This document shows positions 43,805 through 53,819 of a stretch of DNA of 64,000 nt, one piece after another. The DNA comes from Desulfosarcina alkanivorans (GTDB lineage Bacteria; Desulfobacterota; Desulfobacteria; Desulfobacterales; Desulfosarcinaceae). How positions within the stretch are numbered: the stretch's first letter is position 1; every line of letters starts with the position of its first letter. A program made the translations under genes and the position numbers. Location of the stretch: positions 3,348,001 through 3,412,000 of the forward strand of contig NZ_AP021874.1 in the NCBI RefSeq assembly GCF_009688945.1. The letters are read 5' to 3'. The notes beneath the pieces are model-generated. The model did no database searches. It saw only the letters and a program-made list of their open reading frames with translations, and was not told the origin of the DNA.

Positions 43805-43988
43805 TAAGGACCCCCAGGCACGACGCGGCAATGGGCCGTTTTGTGGTCCCCGGCGCATCGCCTTGCGGCAATTGACTGGGGAACCATTCACCACAACCCA
43901 CGTTTGGACGACGTTGTCAACAATTCAGCATGAAGGATGCCGGTTGCCAGGTCGTCAAGATGAACGGACTGCAGGAGAAAGATCCACC

Positions 43989-45215
43989 ATGCCAACAATT
44001 ACCATCGACCAAGCCATCGAGGATATCCGAAATGGCAAAATGGTTATCCTAGTCGACGATGAAGACCGGGAAAACGAAGGCGACCTGACCATGGCGGCGG
44101 AAATGGTGACCCCCGAAGCCATCAATTTCATGGCCAAATTCGGACGGGGCCTCATCTGCCTGTCACTGACCGCTGAAAAATGCGCCCAGCTCAACCTGCC
44201 CATGATGGTGCAGAACAACACCAGCCCCTTCGAAACCGGATTCACGGTCTCCATCGAAGCCAAATGCGGGGTGACCACCGGCATCTCCGCCGCTGACCGG
44301 GCCACCACCGTGGCGGCGGCAGTGGCCGACGACGCCAAAGCAGGCGATCTGACCCGCCCCGGACACATCTTCCCGCTGCGGGCCCGTGACGGCGGCGTCA
44401 TGGTGCGGGTGGGGCAGACCGAAGGAAGCGTGGACCTGGCCCGGCTGGCCGGCCTCAAGCCGGCGGGCGTCATCTGCGAAATCATGGATGACGACGGCAC
44501 CATGGCCCGCATGCCGGCCCTTGAAAAATTCAGCGAGGAGCACGGTATCGGCATCTGCACCATCGCCGATCTGGTCGAGTATCGCATCCGTACGGAGAGC
44601 TTCGTTCACCGCGCGGCCGAAACCGTCATTCCCACCCTGCACGGCGGTGACTTCAAAATGATCGCCTTTGAAAACGACGTGGATGAGTTGACCCACATTG
44701 CCCTGGTAAAAGGGGAAATCGACCCGGACCAGCCCACCATGGTGCGGGTGCACTCGGAATGCATGACCGGGGACATCTTCGGATCCATGCGTTGCGACTG
44801 TGGCGACCAGCTGCACAAGGCCATGGAAATGGTGGCGGCCGAGGGAGCCGGGGTCATCCTCTACCTGCGCCAGGAAGGGCGGGGCATCGGCCTGATCAAC
44901 AAGCTCAAGGCCTATGAACTGCAGCGCTGCAAGGGGATGGACACGGTTGAGGCCAACCTGAAGCTGGGGTTTAAGGATGACCTGCGCGACTACGGTATCG
45001 GCGCCCAGATGCTGGTGGACATCGGCGTCCGCAAAATGCGCCTGCTGACCAACAACCCCAAAAAGATGGTCGGGCTTCAGGGCTATGGGCTCAGCGTGGT
45101 GGAGCAGGTGCCCATCGAGGTCGAGCCAAACGAGCACAACCGGTGCTATCTTGAATGCAAAAAATTGAAAATGGGCCATACCCTCAGTTTTGAAGAGACC
45201 ACAACGCATCAATAA
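43989..45215 (+). CDS. ribBA: DHBP synthase / GTP cyclohydrolase II
   Basis: The ATG at 43,989 (AGGAGA upstream) gives 408 residues. The first half (1-205) is dihydroxybutanone phosphate synthase with VDDEDRENEGDLTMAAEMV. The second half is GTP cyclohydrolase II, with the zinc motif CMTGDIFGSMRCDCG and RQEGRGIGLINKL. It supplies both precursors of lumazine. A frame continuing upstream to 43,863 lacks a site. The 180 bp before it has no recognisable FMN aptamer. Confidence 0.96.
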   Translation: MPTITIDQAIEDIRNGKMVILVDDEDRENEGDLTMAAEMVTPEAINFMAKFGRGLICLSLTAEKCAQLNLPMMVQNNTSPFETGFTVSIEAKCGVTTGISAADRATTVAAAVADDAKAGDLTRPGHIFPLRARDGGVMVRVGQTEGSVDLARLAGLKPAGVICEIMDDDGTMARMPALEKFSEEHGIGICTIADLVEYRIRTESFVHRAAETVIPTLHGGDFKMIAFENDVDELTHIALVKGEIDPDQPTMVRVHSECMTGDIFGSMRCDCGDQLHKAMEMVAAEGAGVILYLRQEGRGIGLINKLKAYELQRCKGMDTVEANLKLGFKDDLRDYGIGAQMLVDIGVRKMRLLTNNPKKMVGLQGYGLSVVEQVPIEVEPNEHNRCYLECKKLKMGHTLSFEETTTHQ

Positions 45216-45233
45216 GAAAAGGATACCCGTCTT

Positions 45234-45707
45234 ATGCCGAATATCATCGAAGCCGGCCTGGTCGCCAAGGGAAAACGGTTCGGTATCATCGCCAGCCGTT
45301 TCAACGATTTCATAACGGACAGACTCGTGGGCGGGGCCGTGGACGCCCTGACCCGCAGTGGTGCGGATGACGCGGACATCGATGTCGTCAAGGTGCCCGG
45401 TGCGTTTGAAATCCCCATGCTGGCCCAGCGGATGGCCCAGAGCAACAAATACCATGCCATCGTTTGCCTGGGGGCCGTCATCCGCGGTGCCACGCCCCAT
45501 TTTGACTACGTCTGCGCCGAAGCGTCCAAGGGCATTGCCCAGGTGAGCATGGAGACGCAGGTTCCCGTCATTTTCGGCATCGTCACCACGGACACCATCG
45601 AGCAGGCCATCGAACGCGCCGGCACCAAAGCGGGCAACAAAGGCTGGAGTGCGGCCGTGTCCGCCATTGAAATGGCCAACCTCATGGATACGGTGGACAA
45701 GGGATAA
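45234..45707 (+). CDS. ribH: 6,7-dimethyl-8-ribityllumazine synthase
   Basis: A 157-residue protein of normal length. [19 protein letters not shown], then [30 protein letters not shown] and [11 protein letters not shown] are the substrate- and phosphate-binding blocks. It condenses the products of RibD/phosphatase and RibBA into lumazine. It lies 19 bp after ribBA and two bases before nusB. Confidence 0.97.
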   Translation: MPNIIEAGLVAKGKRFGIIASRFNDFITDRLVGGAVDALTRSGADDADIDVVKVPGAFEIPMLAQRMAQSNKYHAIVCLGAVIRGATPHFDYVCAEASKGIAQVSMETQVPVIFGIVTTDTIEQAIERAGTKAGNKGWSAAVSAIEMANLMDTVDKG

Positions 45708-45709
45708 GC

Positions 45710-46159
45710 ATGGGAACCCGTCGACTATCCAGGGAACAGGCCCTGCAGGCCCTGTTTTACATGGACATGCACCGTGATCCGGGGGAAGACCCCGTTGGTT
45801 CTTTCTGCAACTCGTTTACGGAAGAAAATCCGGCGGAGCCCTTTTTCCATCGTCTGGTTTGCGGGGTGCAGGAAAACCGTGAAACCATCGATACGGTGAT
45901 CGAACAGTTCTCCAGCAACTGGAAGCTCTCGCGCATGTCCTGCGTGGATCGCAATGTGTTGCGAATCGCCGCGTTCGAATTGCTCTTTTGCGCCGACATT
46001 CCGCCCAAGGTGTCCATCAACGAAGCCATCGATGTCGGCAAGCGCTTCGGCACCGAGGAGTCCGGTGCTTTCATCAACGGCATCCTGGACAGCCTGCGGA
46101 TCGCCATAGAGGAAAATCAGGTATCCTGCGTACCCAAAGCCACCGGACAAAGCAGCTGA
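45710..46159 (+). CDS. nusB: Transcription antitermination factor NusB
   Basis: A 149-residue all-helical protein: GTRRLSREQALQALFYMD, then VDRNVLRIAAFELLFC and INEAIDVGKRFG with ESGAFINGILD. It binds boxA RNA with S10 to support rRNA transcription. It follows ribH by two bases, the common ribH-nusB arrangement. Confidence 0.96.
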   Translation: MGTRRLSREQALQALFYMDMHRDPGEDPVGSFCNSFTEENPAEPFFHRLVCGVQENRETIDTVIEQFSSNWKLSRMSCVDRNVLRIAAFELLFCADIPPKVSINEAIDVGKRFGTEESGAFINGILDSLRIAIEENQVSCVPKATGQSS

Positions 46160-46305
46160 AGGATGAATGCTGAACGTCGGCATCTCCATTGAAAATGCAG
46201 GTTGCCATCAGTCCAATTTTGAATGAAGGCAGACTCTCATTTTAACAATTGACAAAATACCTCAGTTCAGCATTCAACATTTAAAATTCAGAATTACAAC
46301 AATAT
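46160..46305. repeat. Intergenic inverted-repeat element, AATTTTGAATG class, copy 2
   Basis: GATGAATGCTGAAC (about 46,162-46,176) pairs with GTTCAGCATTCAAC (about 46,265-46,278), and the inner words AATTTTGAATGAAG and ACATTTAAAATTC match the class seen at 37,272. It lies between nusB and the next ribosome site (AGGAGGAAG at about 46,314). Confidence 0.65.
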
Positions 46306-46324
46306 TTCCGCCAGGAGGAAGAGC

Positions 46325-46975
46325 TTGATTATCCGTCAAATGGCCCTGGGCCCCATTCAGGCAAACTGTTTTATACTCGGATGCGAAGAGACACGCCAGG
46401 CAGTGGTCATCGACCCCGGCGACGATGCCGACAGAATCCTCACCACCTTGTCAGGGGATCGATTGACCGTCGTGCATATCATCAATACCCACGGCCACTT
46501 TGACCACGTGGGTGCCAACAAGCGGCTCAAAGAGACCACCGGCGCCGATATTCTCATCCACAGCGCCGACGCCCCCATGCTCTCCCAACTGTCGGCTTCG
46601 GCGGCGGCCTGGGGACTGGCGGCGGAAGATTCACCGACGGCGGACCGGCTGCTGAACGACGGGGATACCATCACGTTCGGCACCCATACCCTGACGGTGC
46701 TTCACACGCCCGGCCATACCCCCGGCGGTATCGGCCTCTACACCGAATACCAACAAGCCGGCGACCTGAAAAAAGCGGTTTTCGTGGGAGACACCCTCTT
46801 TCGCGGCTCCATCGGCAGAACCGATTTCCCCGGCGGGAATTTCGACACGCTGATCAGCAGCATCCGGACCAAGCTCTTTTCACTGGACGACGGGGTCGAA
46901 GTTTATCCGGGGCACATGGGCAATACCACCATCGGCGTTGAAAAGCGGACCAACCCGTTCTGCGGCCTGGGATAG
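46325..46975 (+). CDS. Metallo-beta-lactamase fold hydrolase (glyoxalase II-like)
   Basis: A TTG start with AGGAGGAAG upstream gives 216 residues. The dinuclear metal motif is THGHFDHVGA (about 57-66), followed by HTPGHTPGGI, VGDTLFRGSIGRTDFPGG and YPGHMGNTT. Compact proteins of this type hydrolyse thioesters such as S-lactoylglutathione or act on persulfides. Substrate is uncertain; the organism may not make glutathione. Confidence 0.88.
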   Translation: MIIRQMALGPIQANCFILGCEETRQAVVIDPGDDADRILTTLSGDRLTVVHIINTHGHFDHVGANKRLKETTGADILIHSADAPMLSQLSASAAAWGLAAEDSPTADRLLNDGDTITFGTHTLTVLHTPGHTPGGIGLYTEYQQAGDLKKAVFVGDTLFRGSIGRTDFPGGNFDTLISSIRTKLFSLDDGVEVYPGHMGNTTIGVEKRTNPFCGLG

Positions 46976-46989
46976 CGCCGCGTTGCGCA

Positions 46990-47115
46990 TCAATGCCTGA
47001 GGGAAAATGAAAAATGCCAAATGAAGGCATGGTGCCGACAGTCCGCTCAAATCGCGTCTCAAGCCCTCGTCCGATATTTGTGCTTTGACATTTGGTATTT
47101 TTCGCTATTATTGTG
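46990..47115. repeat. Intergenic inverted-repeat element before ispG
   Basis: GAAAAATGCCAAATG (about 47,009-47,023) pairs with CATTTGGTATTTTTC (about 47,088-47,103), with one mismatch. Word content differs from the other classes but the layout is the same: two arms separated by about 65 nt between genes. Confidence 0.6.
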
Positions 47116-47174
47116 CATGCTGATTCTCAGGGTTAAATCGACATCATTTACTTCCAGGGCCCCACAACAGCAAA

Positions 47175-48257
47175 ATGCCTCTATCCATAAAGCGAAAAAA
47201 AACCCGTCGGATCATGGTGGGCGGCGTTGCCGTAGGGGGTGGCGCACCCATCAGTGTCCAGTCCATGACCAATACGAAAACCGATGACGTCACGGCCACG
47301 GTCAGACAGATTCGGCAGCTTGAGCAGGCCGGGTGTGAAATCGTCCGGGTGGCGGTTCCCGACCAATCGGCGGCGGATGCCGTCAGCCGGATCAAACGGC
47401 AGATTGACATCCCCCTGGTGGCCGACGTCCATTTTGACTACCGTCTGGCCATTGCATCGGCCAGGGCCGGTGTGGACGGCCTGCGATTCAACCCCAGCAA
47501 CATCGGCAGTAAAAAGCATATCAAGGCGCTGGTCGCGTGCGCCAGGGAATGCCGGATTCCCATTCGCATCGGTGTAAACGCCGGGTCCCTGGAAAAGGAC
47601 ATTCTCGAAAAGCATCGAGGGGTTACCGCCGACGGCATGGTTGAAAGCGCCCTGCGCCACGTGTCCCTTCTGCAGGAGCTGGATTTTCACGACATCAAAA
47701 TTTCCATCAAGGCGTCGGATGTTCCCCGCACCCTTGAAGCCTACCGGCTGCTGTCCCAAAAAACAGACCTCCCCCTTCACGTGGGAGTGACCGAAGCCGG
47801 ATCCCTTTACTCGGGTATCGTTAAATCGGCCCTGGGCATCGGTTCCCTGCTGGCCGAAGGCATCGGAGACACCTTGCGGGTTTCCCTCACCCGGGACCCG
47901 GTGGAGGAAATCCGGGTGGGCTATGAAATCCTCAGGGCGCTGGACATTCGGCACCGGGGGCCGGAAATAATCTCCTGCCCCACCTGCGGACGATGCGATA
48001 TCCCTTTGTTTGATATCGTGGACCGGGTCGAAAAGGCCCTGATGACACGGTCCACCCCGGTGAAGCTGGCCATTATGGGATGTGTGGTCAACGGCCCCGG
48101 CGAAGCCCGGGAGGCAGACATCGGCGTCGCCGGCGGAAATGGGGTGGGCATCCTGTTCAAAAAAGGAAAAGTGGTCAAGAAATTTCCGCAAGACCGGCTG
48201 GTCGAGGTGGTTCTGGAAGCCGTGGACGAGTTTGAAGCGCAGGCCGACGCCCATTGA
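47175..48257 (+). CDS. ispG: 4-hydroxy-3-methylbut-2-enyl diphosphate synthase
   Basis: A 360-residue iron-sulfur enzyme of the non-mevalonate isoprenoid pathway. The TIM-barrel part opens with KKTRRIMVGGVAVGGGAPIS and VQSMTNTKT. The cluster ligands are in ISCPTCGRCD (about 264) and GCVVNGPGEA (about 299), where the Glu is the unusual fourth ligand. The family normally uses ferredoxin or flavodoxin as donor. No good ribosome site is visible. Confidence 0.96.
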   Translation: MPLSIKRKKTRRIMVGGVAVGGGAPISVQSMTNTKTDDVTATVRQIRQLEQAGCEIVRVAVPDQSAADAVSRIKRQIDIPLVADVHFDYRLAIASARAGVDGLRFNPSNIGSKKHIKALVACARECRIPIRIGVNAGSLEKDILEKHRGVTADGMVESALRHVSLLQELDFHDIKISIKASDVPRTLEAYRLLSQKTDLPLHVGVTEAGSLYSGIVKSALGIGSLLAEGIGDTLRVSLTRDPVEEIRVGYEILRALDIRHRGPEIISCPTCGRCDIPLFDIVDRVEKALMTRSTPVKLAIMGCVVNGPGEAREADIGVAGGNGVGILFKKGKVVKKFPQDRLVEVVLEAVDEFEAQADAH

Positions 48258-48359
48258 ACCGTCTTCCACCCCCCGATGCGCCCATGTTAGGGATGACGCG
48301 GGGAGGGGCAATGGGCGCTTTTGAAATTGATTCCGAAAAAAAACAGTTAGGACACAGAC

Positions 48360-49880
48360 ATGGGAAAACAGCAGAAAAATGCCATCTCACCCTCACGGGC
48401 TGAAGATTATCCGGAATGGTACCAGCAGGTCATCAAGGCATCGGACATGGCCGAACGCGCCCCGGTTCGCGGCTGTATGGTCATCAAACCCTGGGGATAC
48501 GCCCTGTGGGAAAACATCGTGGCGCAAATGGACCGGATGTTCAAAGCCACCGGCGTGAAAAACGCCTATTTTCCGCTCTTTATTCCCATCAATTTCCTGG
48601 AAAAAGAAGCCGAACATGTTGAAGGGTTCGCCAAGGAATGCGCCGTTGTCACCCATCATCGCCTGGAGAAGGCGCCCGGCGGCAGACTGGTTCCGGGCGG
48701 CCCCCTCACCGACCCCCTGGTGGTTCGTCCCACTTCGGAAACCATCATCGGCGATTCCTTCTCCAAATGGATCGGCAGCTACCGTGACCTGCCGCTGCTG
48801 ATCAACCAGTGGGCCAACGTGGTGCGCTGGGAGATGCGGACCCGGATTTTCCTTCGCACCAGCGAATTTCTCTGGCAGGAGGGCCACACCGCCCATGCCA
48901 CGGATACCGAGGCCATCGAACGCACACGGATGATGCTCAGCGTTTACACCCGCATGGTTCAGGACTACCTGGCCATACCGGTCATCGAGGGCCACAAGAC
49001 GGCGGCGGAGCGCTTCCCCGGTGCGGTGGACACCTTGTGCATCGAAGCCATGATGCAGGATCGCAAGGCGCTTCAGGCTGGCACCTCCCACTTCCTGGGG
49101 CAAAACTTCGCCAAGGCCTCCAATATCAGTTTCCAGACTGAAACCGAAACCGAAGAATTTGCCTGGACGACGTCCTGGGGAACCTCCACACGCATGATCG
49201 GCGGATTGATCATGACCCACGGCGATGACGACGGCGTCATCATGCCGCCCCGGGTCGCCCCGGCCCATGTGGTGCTGCTGCCAATTTTCAGAAAGCCGGA
49301 TGACCGGCAGCAGGTCATGGACTACGTCAACGGCCTGGCCGCGGCCTTGAGGGAAATGGTCTATGCCGGCCGGAATCTGGTGGTGGAAATCGATGACCGT
49401 GACATCGGTGGGGCCCGGGGATGGGACTGGATCAAAAAAGGCATCCCCCTTCGGCTGGAAATCGGGCCGCGGGACATGGCTGCGGATTCCGTTTTCGTCG
49501 GACGTCGTGACCGCCCCCACCGGGACAAAACCGCCATCAAGCGCGAGGCTTTCATTGCGCAGCTGCCCGATATCCTGGACGACATCCAGAACCAGCTGTT
49601 CCAGCGGGCCTGCCGGTTCCGCGAGGAACACACCCGCAATGTGGACGACCGAAGCGATTTCTACGACTGGTTCACCCCGAAAAACCAGGAAAAACCGGAG
49701 GTCCACGGCGGTTTTGCCATGTCCCACTGGTGTGGGGATGAGGCCTGCGAAAGCAAAATCAAAGCGGATCTCAATGTCACCATCCGCTGCGTCCCGATAG
49801 ATGCCGGATCGGAAACGGGGACCTGCATCTGCTGCGGCAAATCCAGCGACAAGCGGGTCGTCTTTGCCAAAGCCTATTAA
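48360..49880 (+). CDS. proS: Prolyl-tRNA synthetase, archaeal/eukaryotic type
   Basis: A 506-residue class II synthetase with RPTSETIIGDSFSKWI (motif 2 region) and the GTSHFLGQNFAKASNI block. It lacks the insertion domain of the common bacterial ProRS and instead ends with the C-terminal zinc-binding domain (WCGDEACESKIK, CICCGKSS) and the terminal AKAY typical of the archaeal and eukaryotic form. This form occurs in scattered bacteria. It starts with TTAGGA upstream and is followed two bases later by rel. Confidence 0.95.
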   Translation: MGKQQKNAISPSRAEDYPEWYQQVIKASDMAERAPVRGCMVIKPWGYALWENIVAQMDRMFKATGVKNAYFPLFIPINFLEKEAEHVEGFAKECAVVTHHRLEKAPGGRLVPGGPLTDPLVVRPTSETIIGDSFSKWIGSYRDLPLLINQWANVVRWEMRTRIFLRTSEFLWQEGHTAHATDTEAIERTRMMLSVYTRMVQDYLAIPVIEGHKTAAERFPGAVDTLCIEAMMQDRKALQAGTSHFLGQNFAKASNISFQTETETEEFAWTTSWGTSTRMIGGLIMTHGDDDGVIMPPRVAPAHVVLLPIFRKPDDRQQVMDYVNGLAAALREMVYAGRNLVVEIDDRDIGGARGWDWIKKGIPLRLEIGPRDMAADSVFVGRRDRPHRDKTAIKREAFIAQLPDILDDIQNQLFQRACRFREEHTRNVDDRSDFYDWFTPKNQEKPEVHGGFAMSHWCGDEACESKIKADLNVTIRCVPIDAGSETGTCICCGKSSDKRVVFAKAY

Positions 49881-49882
49881 AA

Positions 49883-52024
49883 ATGATTCGAATCACCGAC
49901 ATCCTCGATAAGGTCCTCGAAAACCACCCGGATGTGGATGTGGACATCATCGACCGGGCCTACATCTTTTCGGCCCGGGTGCATGACGGTCAGATGCGCC
50001 TCTCCGGCGAACCTTATCTCTCCCACCCCCTCGAAGTGGCCGGCATCCTGGCCGACATGAAGCTGGATTCCATCAGCATCGCCGCCGGCCTGCTCCACGA
50101 TGTCGTCGAAGACACCCACGCCACGGAAGCCGAAATCGGAGAAATGTTCGGCCACGACGTCATGCACATCGTCTCCGGCGTTACCAAACTGAGCAAGCTG
50201 CCCTTTAACAGCGCCCAGGCCAGGGAGGCGGAAAGTATCCGCAAAATGCTGCTGGCCATGGCCGACGACATCCGGGTCATCCTCATCAAGCTGGCCGACC
50301 GCCTCCACAACATGCGAACCCTCCAGTTCCACCGGAGCGAGGCCAAAAAAAAGAAGATTGCCAGGGAAACGCTGGATATCTATGCGCCCATTGCCGCCCG
50401 CCTGGGCATCTACTGGATCAAGAATGAGCTTGAAAACTCGTCCTTTCGTTTCCTCAACCCCGAAGCCTACCAGGATATCCGGGACCGGGTGGACAAGGAC
50501 AGGGAAGACCGTGAAAATTATGTGGAAACCGTCAAACTTTACATCCATAAAAAGCTGGACGAAAACAAGCTGAAAGCCCAGGTCAACGGTCGCTACAAAC
50601 ATTTTTTCAGCATTCACCAGAAGATGCTGAGCCAGAATCTGCCGTTCGAAGAAGTCTACGACATCATCGCCTTCAGGATCATCCTGGACACGATCCCCCA
50701 GTGCTACGAAGCCCTGGGACTCATGCACAGCCTGTGGCGGCCCATCGCCAAGAAGTTCAAGGACTACATCGGCATGCCCAAGCCGAACATGTACCAGAGC
50801 CTGCACACCACCGTCATCGGCCCTTTCGGCGAGCGCATCGAAATCCAGATCCGCACCCATGAAATGGACCGGGTGGCCAAATCGGGAATCGCTGCCCACT
50901 GGAGCTACAAGGAAGGCAAGGTCATCGACGAGAATGTCTCCAAAACCTTTGCCTGGGTGCAGAATCTGGTCGAAAACCAGGAAGCCTTCAGGGACCCCAA
51001 TGAATTCCTGGAGAATGTGCGCATCGACCTTTTTCCCGACGAGGTCTATGTGTTCACCCCCCAGGGACAGATCAAATCGCTGCCCAAGGGCGCCACACCG
51101 GTGGATTTCGCCTACCTGATCCACACCGAAGTGGGCGCTCAATGTGTGGGCGCCAAGGTGAACGGCCGCATGGTCCCGCTCAAATATGAGCTCCAGACAG
51201 GTGAAATCGTCGAGGTGATCACCAGCAAGGGGCACCACCCGTCAAAAGACTGGCTCAATTTTGTCAAGACGGTCAAGGCGCGCTCCCGCATCCGGCAATG
51301 GATCAAAACCCAGGAAAAGGAGCGCAGCGTCTCCCTGGGCCGGGAAATGTGCGAAAAGGCCTTTCGAAAATTCCGGCTGAACTTCAACGCCCTGATTAAA
51401 AGCGAAGAGATGCAAAAAGTCGTGGAGGGCTTTGGGTTCAAGCAAACCGAAGACCTGATTGCCAACATCGGCTACGGCAAAATCACGCCGCTGCAGATCA
51501 TCCGTAAGATCACCCCCAAGGAAGTGGTGGACGACACCGAATCCCTCTTCAATAAAATCGTCGCCAAGGACAGGAAGAAAAAGGAAAAAGGCGGGGTGGT
51601 GGTCAAGGGGGTGGATGACATCCTGGTGCGTTTCGGCAAATGCTGTCAACCGGTGCCCGGTGATCCCATCACCGGATATATTACCCGGGGGTACGGCGTG
51701 ACGATTCACCGAACCACCTGCGTCAATGCCATGAAATTGAATCCGGAGCGCCAGATCGAGGTGGAGTGGAACCAGGAAATGAACGAATCCTACCCGGTCA
51801 AAATCGTCGTGCGTTCCCTTGACCGGGTAGGTTTGCTTGCGGACGTGGCGGCCAACATCAGTAAGAGCGGCGCCAACATTTTGAGTGCCAATACGGAGAC
51901 CAAAGACAACCAGACCGTGGACAGCTATTTTACGTTGTCGGTCCAGGGCACGGACCATCTGACCCGTGTGGTGGAGTCCTTAAAACAGGTCAAGCAGGTC
52001 CTGGAGGTCAGACGGTTGGGCTAG
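49883..52024 (+). CDS. rel: Bifunctional (p)ppGpp synthetase/hydrolase, RelA/SpoT family
   Basis: A 713-residue long RSH protein. The HD hydrolase domain (about 25-190) keeps LLHDVVEDT and [12 protein letters not shown]; the synthetase domain (about 230-370) has [13 protein letters not shown] and [13 protein letters not shown]; a TGS domain (about 385-445) has [18 protein letters not shown]; and a C-terminal ACT domain ends at 713. Both activities should be present, making it the stringent-response regulator. It begins right after proS, and its TAG stop overlaps the stop of convergent rpmB. Confidence 0.96.
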   Translation: MIRITDILDKVLENHPDVDVDIIDRAYIFSARVHDGQMRLSGEPYLSHPLEVAGILADMKLDSISIAAGLLHDVVEDTHATEAEIGEMFGHDVMHIVSGVTKLSKLPFNSAQAREAESIRKMLLAMADDIRVILIKLADRLHNMRTLQFHRSEAKKKKIARETLDIYAPIAARLGIYWIKNELENSSFRFLNPEAYQDIRDRVDKDREDRENYVETVKLYIHKKLDENKLKAQVNGRYKHFFSIHQKMLSQNLPFEEVYDIIAFRIILDTIPQCYEALGLMHSLWRPIAKKFKDYIGMPKPNMYQSLHTTVIGPFGERIEIQIRTHEMDRVAKSGIAAHWSYKEGKVIDENVSKTFAWVQNLVENQEAFRDPNEFLENVRIDLFPDEVYVFTPQGQIKSLPKGATPVDFAYLIHTEVGAQCVGAKVNGRMVPLKYELQTGEIVEVITSKGHHPSKDWLNFVKTVKARSRIRQWIKTQEKERSVSLGREMCEKAFRKFRLNFNALIKSEEMQKVVEGFGFKQTEDLIANIGYGKITPLQIIRKITPKEVVDDTESLFNKIVAKDRKKKEKGGVVVKGVDDILVRFGKCCQPVPGDPITGYITRGYGVTIHRTTCVNAMKLNPERQIEVEWNQEMNESYPVKIVVRSLDRVGLLADVAANISKSGANILSANTETKDNQTVDSYFTLSVQGTDHLTRVVESLKQVKQVLEVRRLG

Positions 52025-52212
52025 GCCGCTTTGACGACGTGACCCGACTTGATGCACTGGGTACAGACCACCATTTTTTTGACCCGCCCCTTGTACAGCG
52101 CCCGAACGCTCTGAAGGTTGGGATTAAACCGGCGTTTGGTGATGTTATGGGCGTGGCTGATGTTACTTCCCACCATGGGTTTTTTTCCACATATTTCGCA
52201 CATTTTAGACAT
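52021..52212 (-). CDS. rpmB: Ribosomal protein L28
   Basis: The ATG at 52,212 with GGAGAAAG upstream gives 63 residues beginning [15 protein letters not shown], the family's usual start. Four cysteines (CEIC ... CTQC) mark the zinc-containing C+ form. It is a 50S component. Its stop and that of rel share the palindrome CTAG, so the two genes converge with a 4-bp overlap. Confidence 0.97.
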   Translation of the reverse strand: MSKMCEICGKKPMVGSNISHAHNITKRRFNPNLQSVRALYKGRVKKMVVCTQCIKSGHVVKAA

Positions 52213-52349
52213 GACCAACTTTCTCCGTTTATTTCACATGGGTAGATTCACGGGCCATTCGGCCCCGACTGTTTTTTCAAACTCAGGTTTGTTACATTAA
52301 ATCGCTGCTCATGTAAAGCCTTTTCCACCGCAAAACCGTTTGCATCCCG

Positions 52350-52796
52350 TTACAAAACTTCTTCGATGTGGAAGCCGTGGGCCTGGAGCAGGGCGGCTGC
52401 CACCCCCAGCACGGGCCGGTAGCCGTCCGGCAGTTCATCGGGGGGCAATGCCATCAGCAGCCCGGATCCGCATGACGGGCTTTTGGCCTTCAGACAGCAT
52501 CGGTCGACCCCATGCGACAAGGCCATCTCCAGGGTCAGACGGGCTCCTTTCACAAAAGCACCGGTGCGGTCGACGCCCAGTTCATCAACCACGCGAGCGC
52601 ACCCGGCCAGCACGTCCGCCCCGTCACCGCCGAGCAACCGGCATGCCGGCCGCGGGGTCGCCAAGCCGCCCAGTTGTTCGGGGCAGACGGGAAGGATGTT
52701 TTCCCTGCCCAGTTGTGTGATGAGGGCCTGTTTTTTTTTGGTTTGCCCGTCGTACCGGCACCGTTGGCCGCACAGGCAGGCGCTGACGAGAATCAT
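52350..52796 (-). CDS. DUF523 protein
   Basis: A 148-residue cysteine-rich protein. It has the DUF523 signatures SACLCGQRCRYDG near the N-terminus, VCPEQLGGLATPR and LKAKSPSCGSG. The conserved Cys suggest metal or sulfur chemistry, but the family's function is unknown. It overlaps bamD by 4 bp, so it is the last gene of the trxA-bamD-DUF523 unit. Confidence 0.93.
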   Translation of the reverse strand: MILVSACLCGQRCRYDGQTKKKQALITQLGRENILPVCPEQLGGLATPRPACRLLGGDGADVLAGCARVVDELGVDRTGAFVKGARLTLEMALSHGVDRCCLKAKSPSCGSGLLMALPPDELPDGYRPVLGVAAALLQAHGFHIEEVL

Positions 52797-53473
52797 GGTG
52801 CCGACGGGACCTCCGGCGGCTGCAGCTGCGATTGAATCCAGGCGTCACAGTTGGCCAGGTAGGTCAAGGCCTCGTAATGGTGTCCCACGTCCGGGTACTT
52901 TTCGACCACGGCGGTAAAGCGTTCCTTGGCCGCCTTGTAATTCTTGTTTTTGTAGTAAAAGGTTCCCACATAAAACTCATGTCCGGAAAGGCTCTGGTAG
53001 CAAGCCACCACATCGCTTTTGGCCATGCCGGCATAAGCGTCGTTGGGATATTGACGGATCAGGCGGCGATAGGTCTCCAGCGCCTTGGCGGCATTGGACT
53101 GGTCCCTGTCGATGGTGTCGATCTGGTTGAAATACGACCGGCCGATTTGAAAAACCACATACGGAACCGCTTCGTTGCGGGGATGAAGCTGCTCAAACTC
53201 TTCGTAGGCAAAGATGGCATCGGCATAGGATTCCAGGTTGAAATAGGCATCGGCAATCTTCAACTCCGCCAGGATGGCATATCGGGAAAACGGATACCAA
53301 TCCCGCAACTTCTCGAACGATTCAATGGCCTTTTTATAATTGCCGTCCTCGAAGTAATCGACACCGTTTTGAACCAGTTCCTGGGCGGACAGATCGTCTT
53401 CCTTGGCTTCCAGCCACGCGCATCCGGAACAAATCAGCATCATACTGACACAGGCAAGCAGCAACCGTTTCAT
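52793..53473 (-). CDS. bamD: Outer-membrane assembly lipoprotein BamD
   Basis: The ATG at 53,473 gives 226 residues with a lipoprotein signal peptide (MKRLLLACVSMMLICSGC; lipobox Cys 18); a GTG at 53,503 would overlap trxA and spoil the signal. Five TPR-like repeats follow, including YFEDGNYKKAIESFEKL and YPNDAYAGMAKSDVVAC. BamD is an essential partner of BamA in outer-membrane protein folding, supporting a diderm envelope. A DUF523 gene overlaps its 3' end. Confidence 0.93.
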   Translation of the reverse strand: MKRLLLACVSMMLICSGCAWLEAKEDDLSAQELVQNGVDYFEDGNYKKAIESFEKLRDWYPFSRYAILAELKIADAYFNLESYADAIFAYEEFEQLHPRNEAVPYVVFQIGRSYFNQIDTIDRDQSNAAKALETYRRLIRQYPNDAYAGMAKSDVVACYQSLSGHEFYVGTFYYKNKNYKAAKERFTAVVEKYPDVGHHYEALTYLANCDAWIQSQLQPPEVPSAP

Positions 53474-53489
53474 ATCCACGTATACAACA

Positions 53490-53819
53490 TCAGGAAAGGA
53501 CACTGTTGAGTGCCTCTTCCAGTTTGGATTTGGCGACCATGCCGGTGATTTGATCCGCCACTTCGCCGTCCTTGAAGAAGATCAGCGTGGGAATGGCCTT
53601 GATGCCGAACTTGCCGGGCGTCACCGGATTGTCGTCCACATTGCACTTGGTAAATTTTACCCGGTCGCCATAGGTTTTGGCCAATTCGTCAAGAATGGGG
53701 CCAATGGCCTTGCAGGGGCCGCACCAGGGAGCCCAGAAATCAACCACGGCGGGTTTATCACTCTTCACTACCTCAGCATCAAAGTTGCTGTCTTCTATTT
53801 CCATGATACCTGCTGCCAT
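53490..53819 (-). CDS. trxA: Thioredoxin
   Basis: The ATG at 53,819 (AAAGGAT upstream) gives 109 residues, the normal length. The active site is DFWAPWCGPCKAIGP, and the cis-Pro is in IKAIPTLIFF. It reduces protein disulfides in the cytosol. A frame extending upstream to 53,963 lacks support. bamD follows on the same strand within 20 bp. Confidence 0.96.
   Translation of the reverse strand: MAAGIMEIEDSNFDAEVVKSDKPAVVDFWAPWCGPCKAIGPILDELAKTYGDRVKFTKCNVDDNPVTPGKFGIKAIPTLIFFKDGEVADQITGMVAKSKLEEALNSVLS

Noticed and set aside
43805..43988. FMN riboswitch before ribBA (and before ribD)
   Set aside because: The conserved aptamer blocks (AGGGGC-type start, GACCGGCGG-type block) could not be found on either strand.
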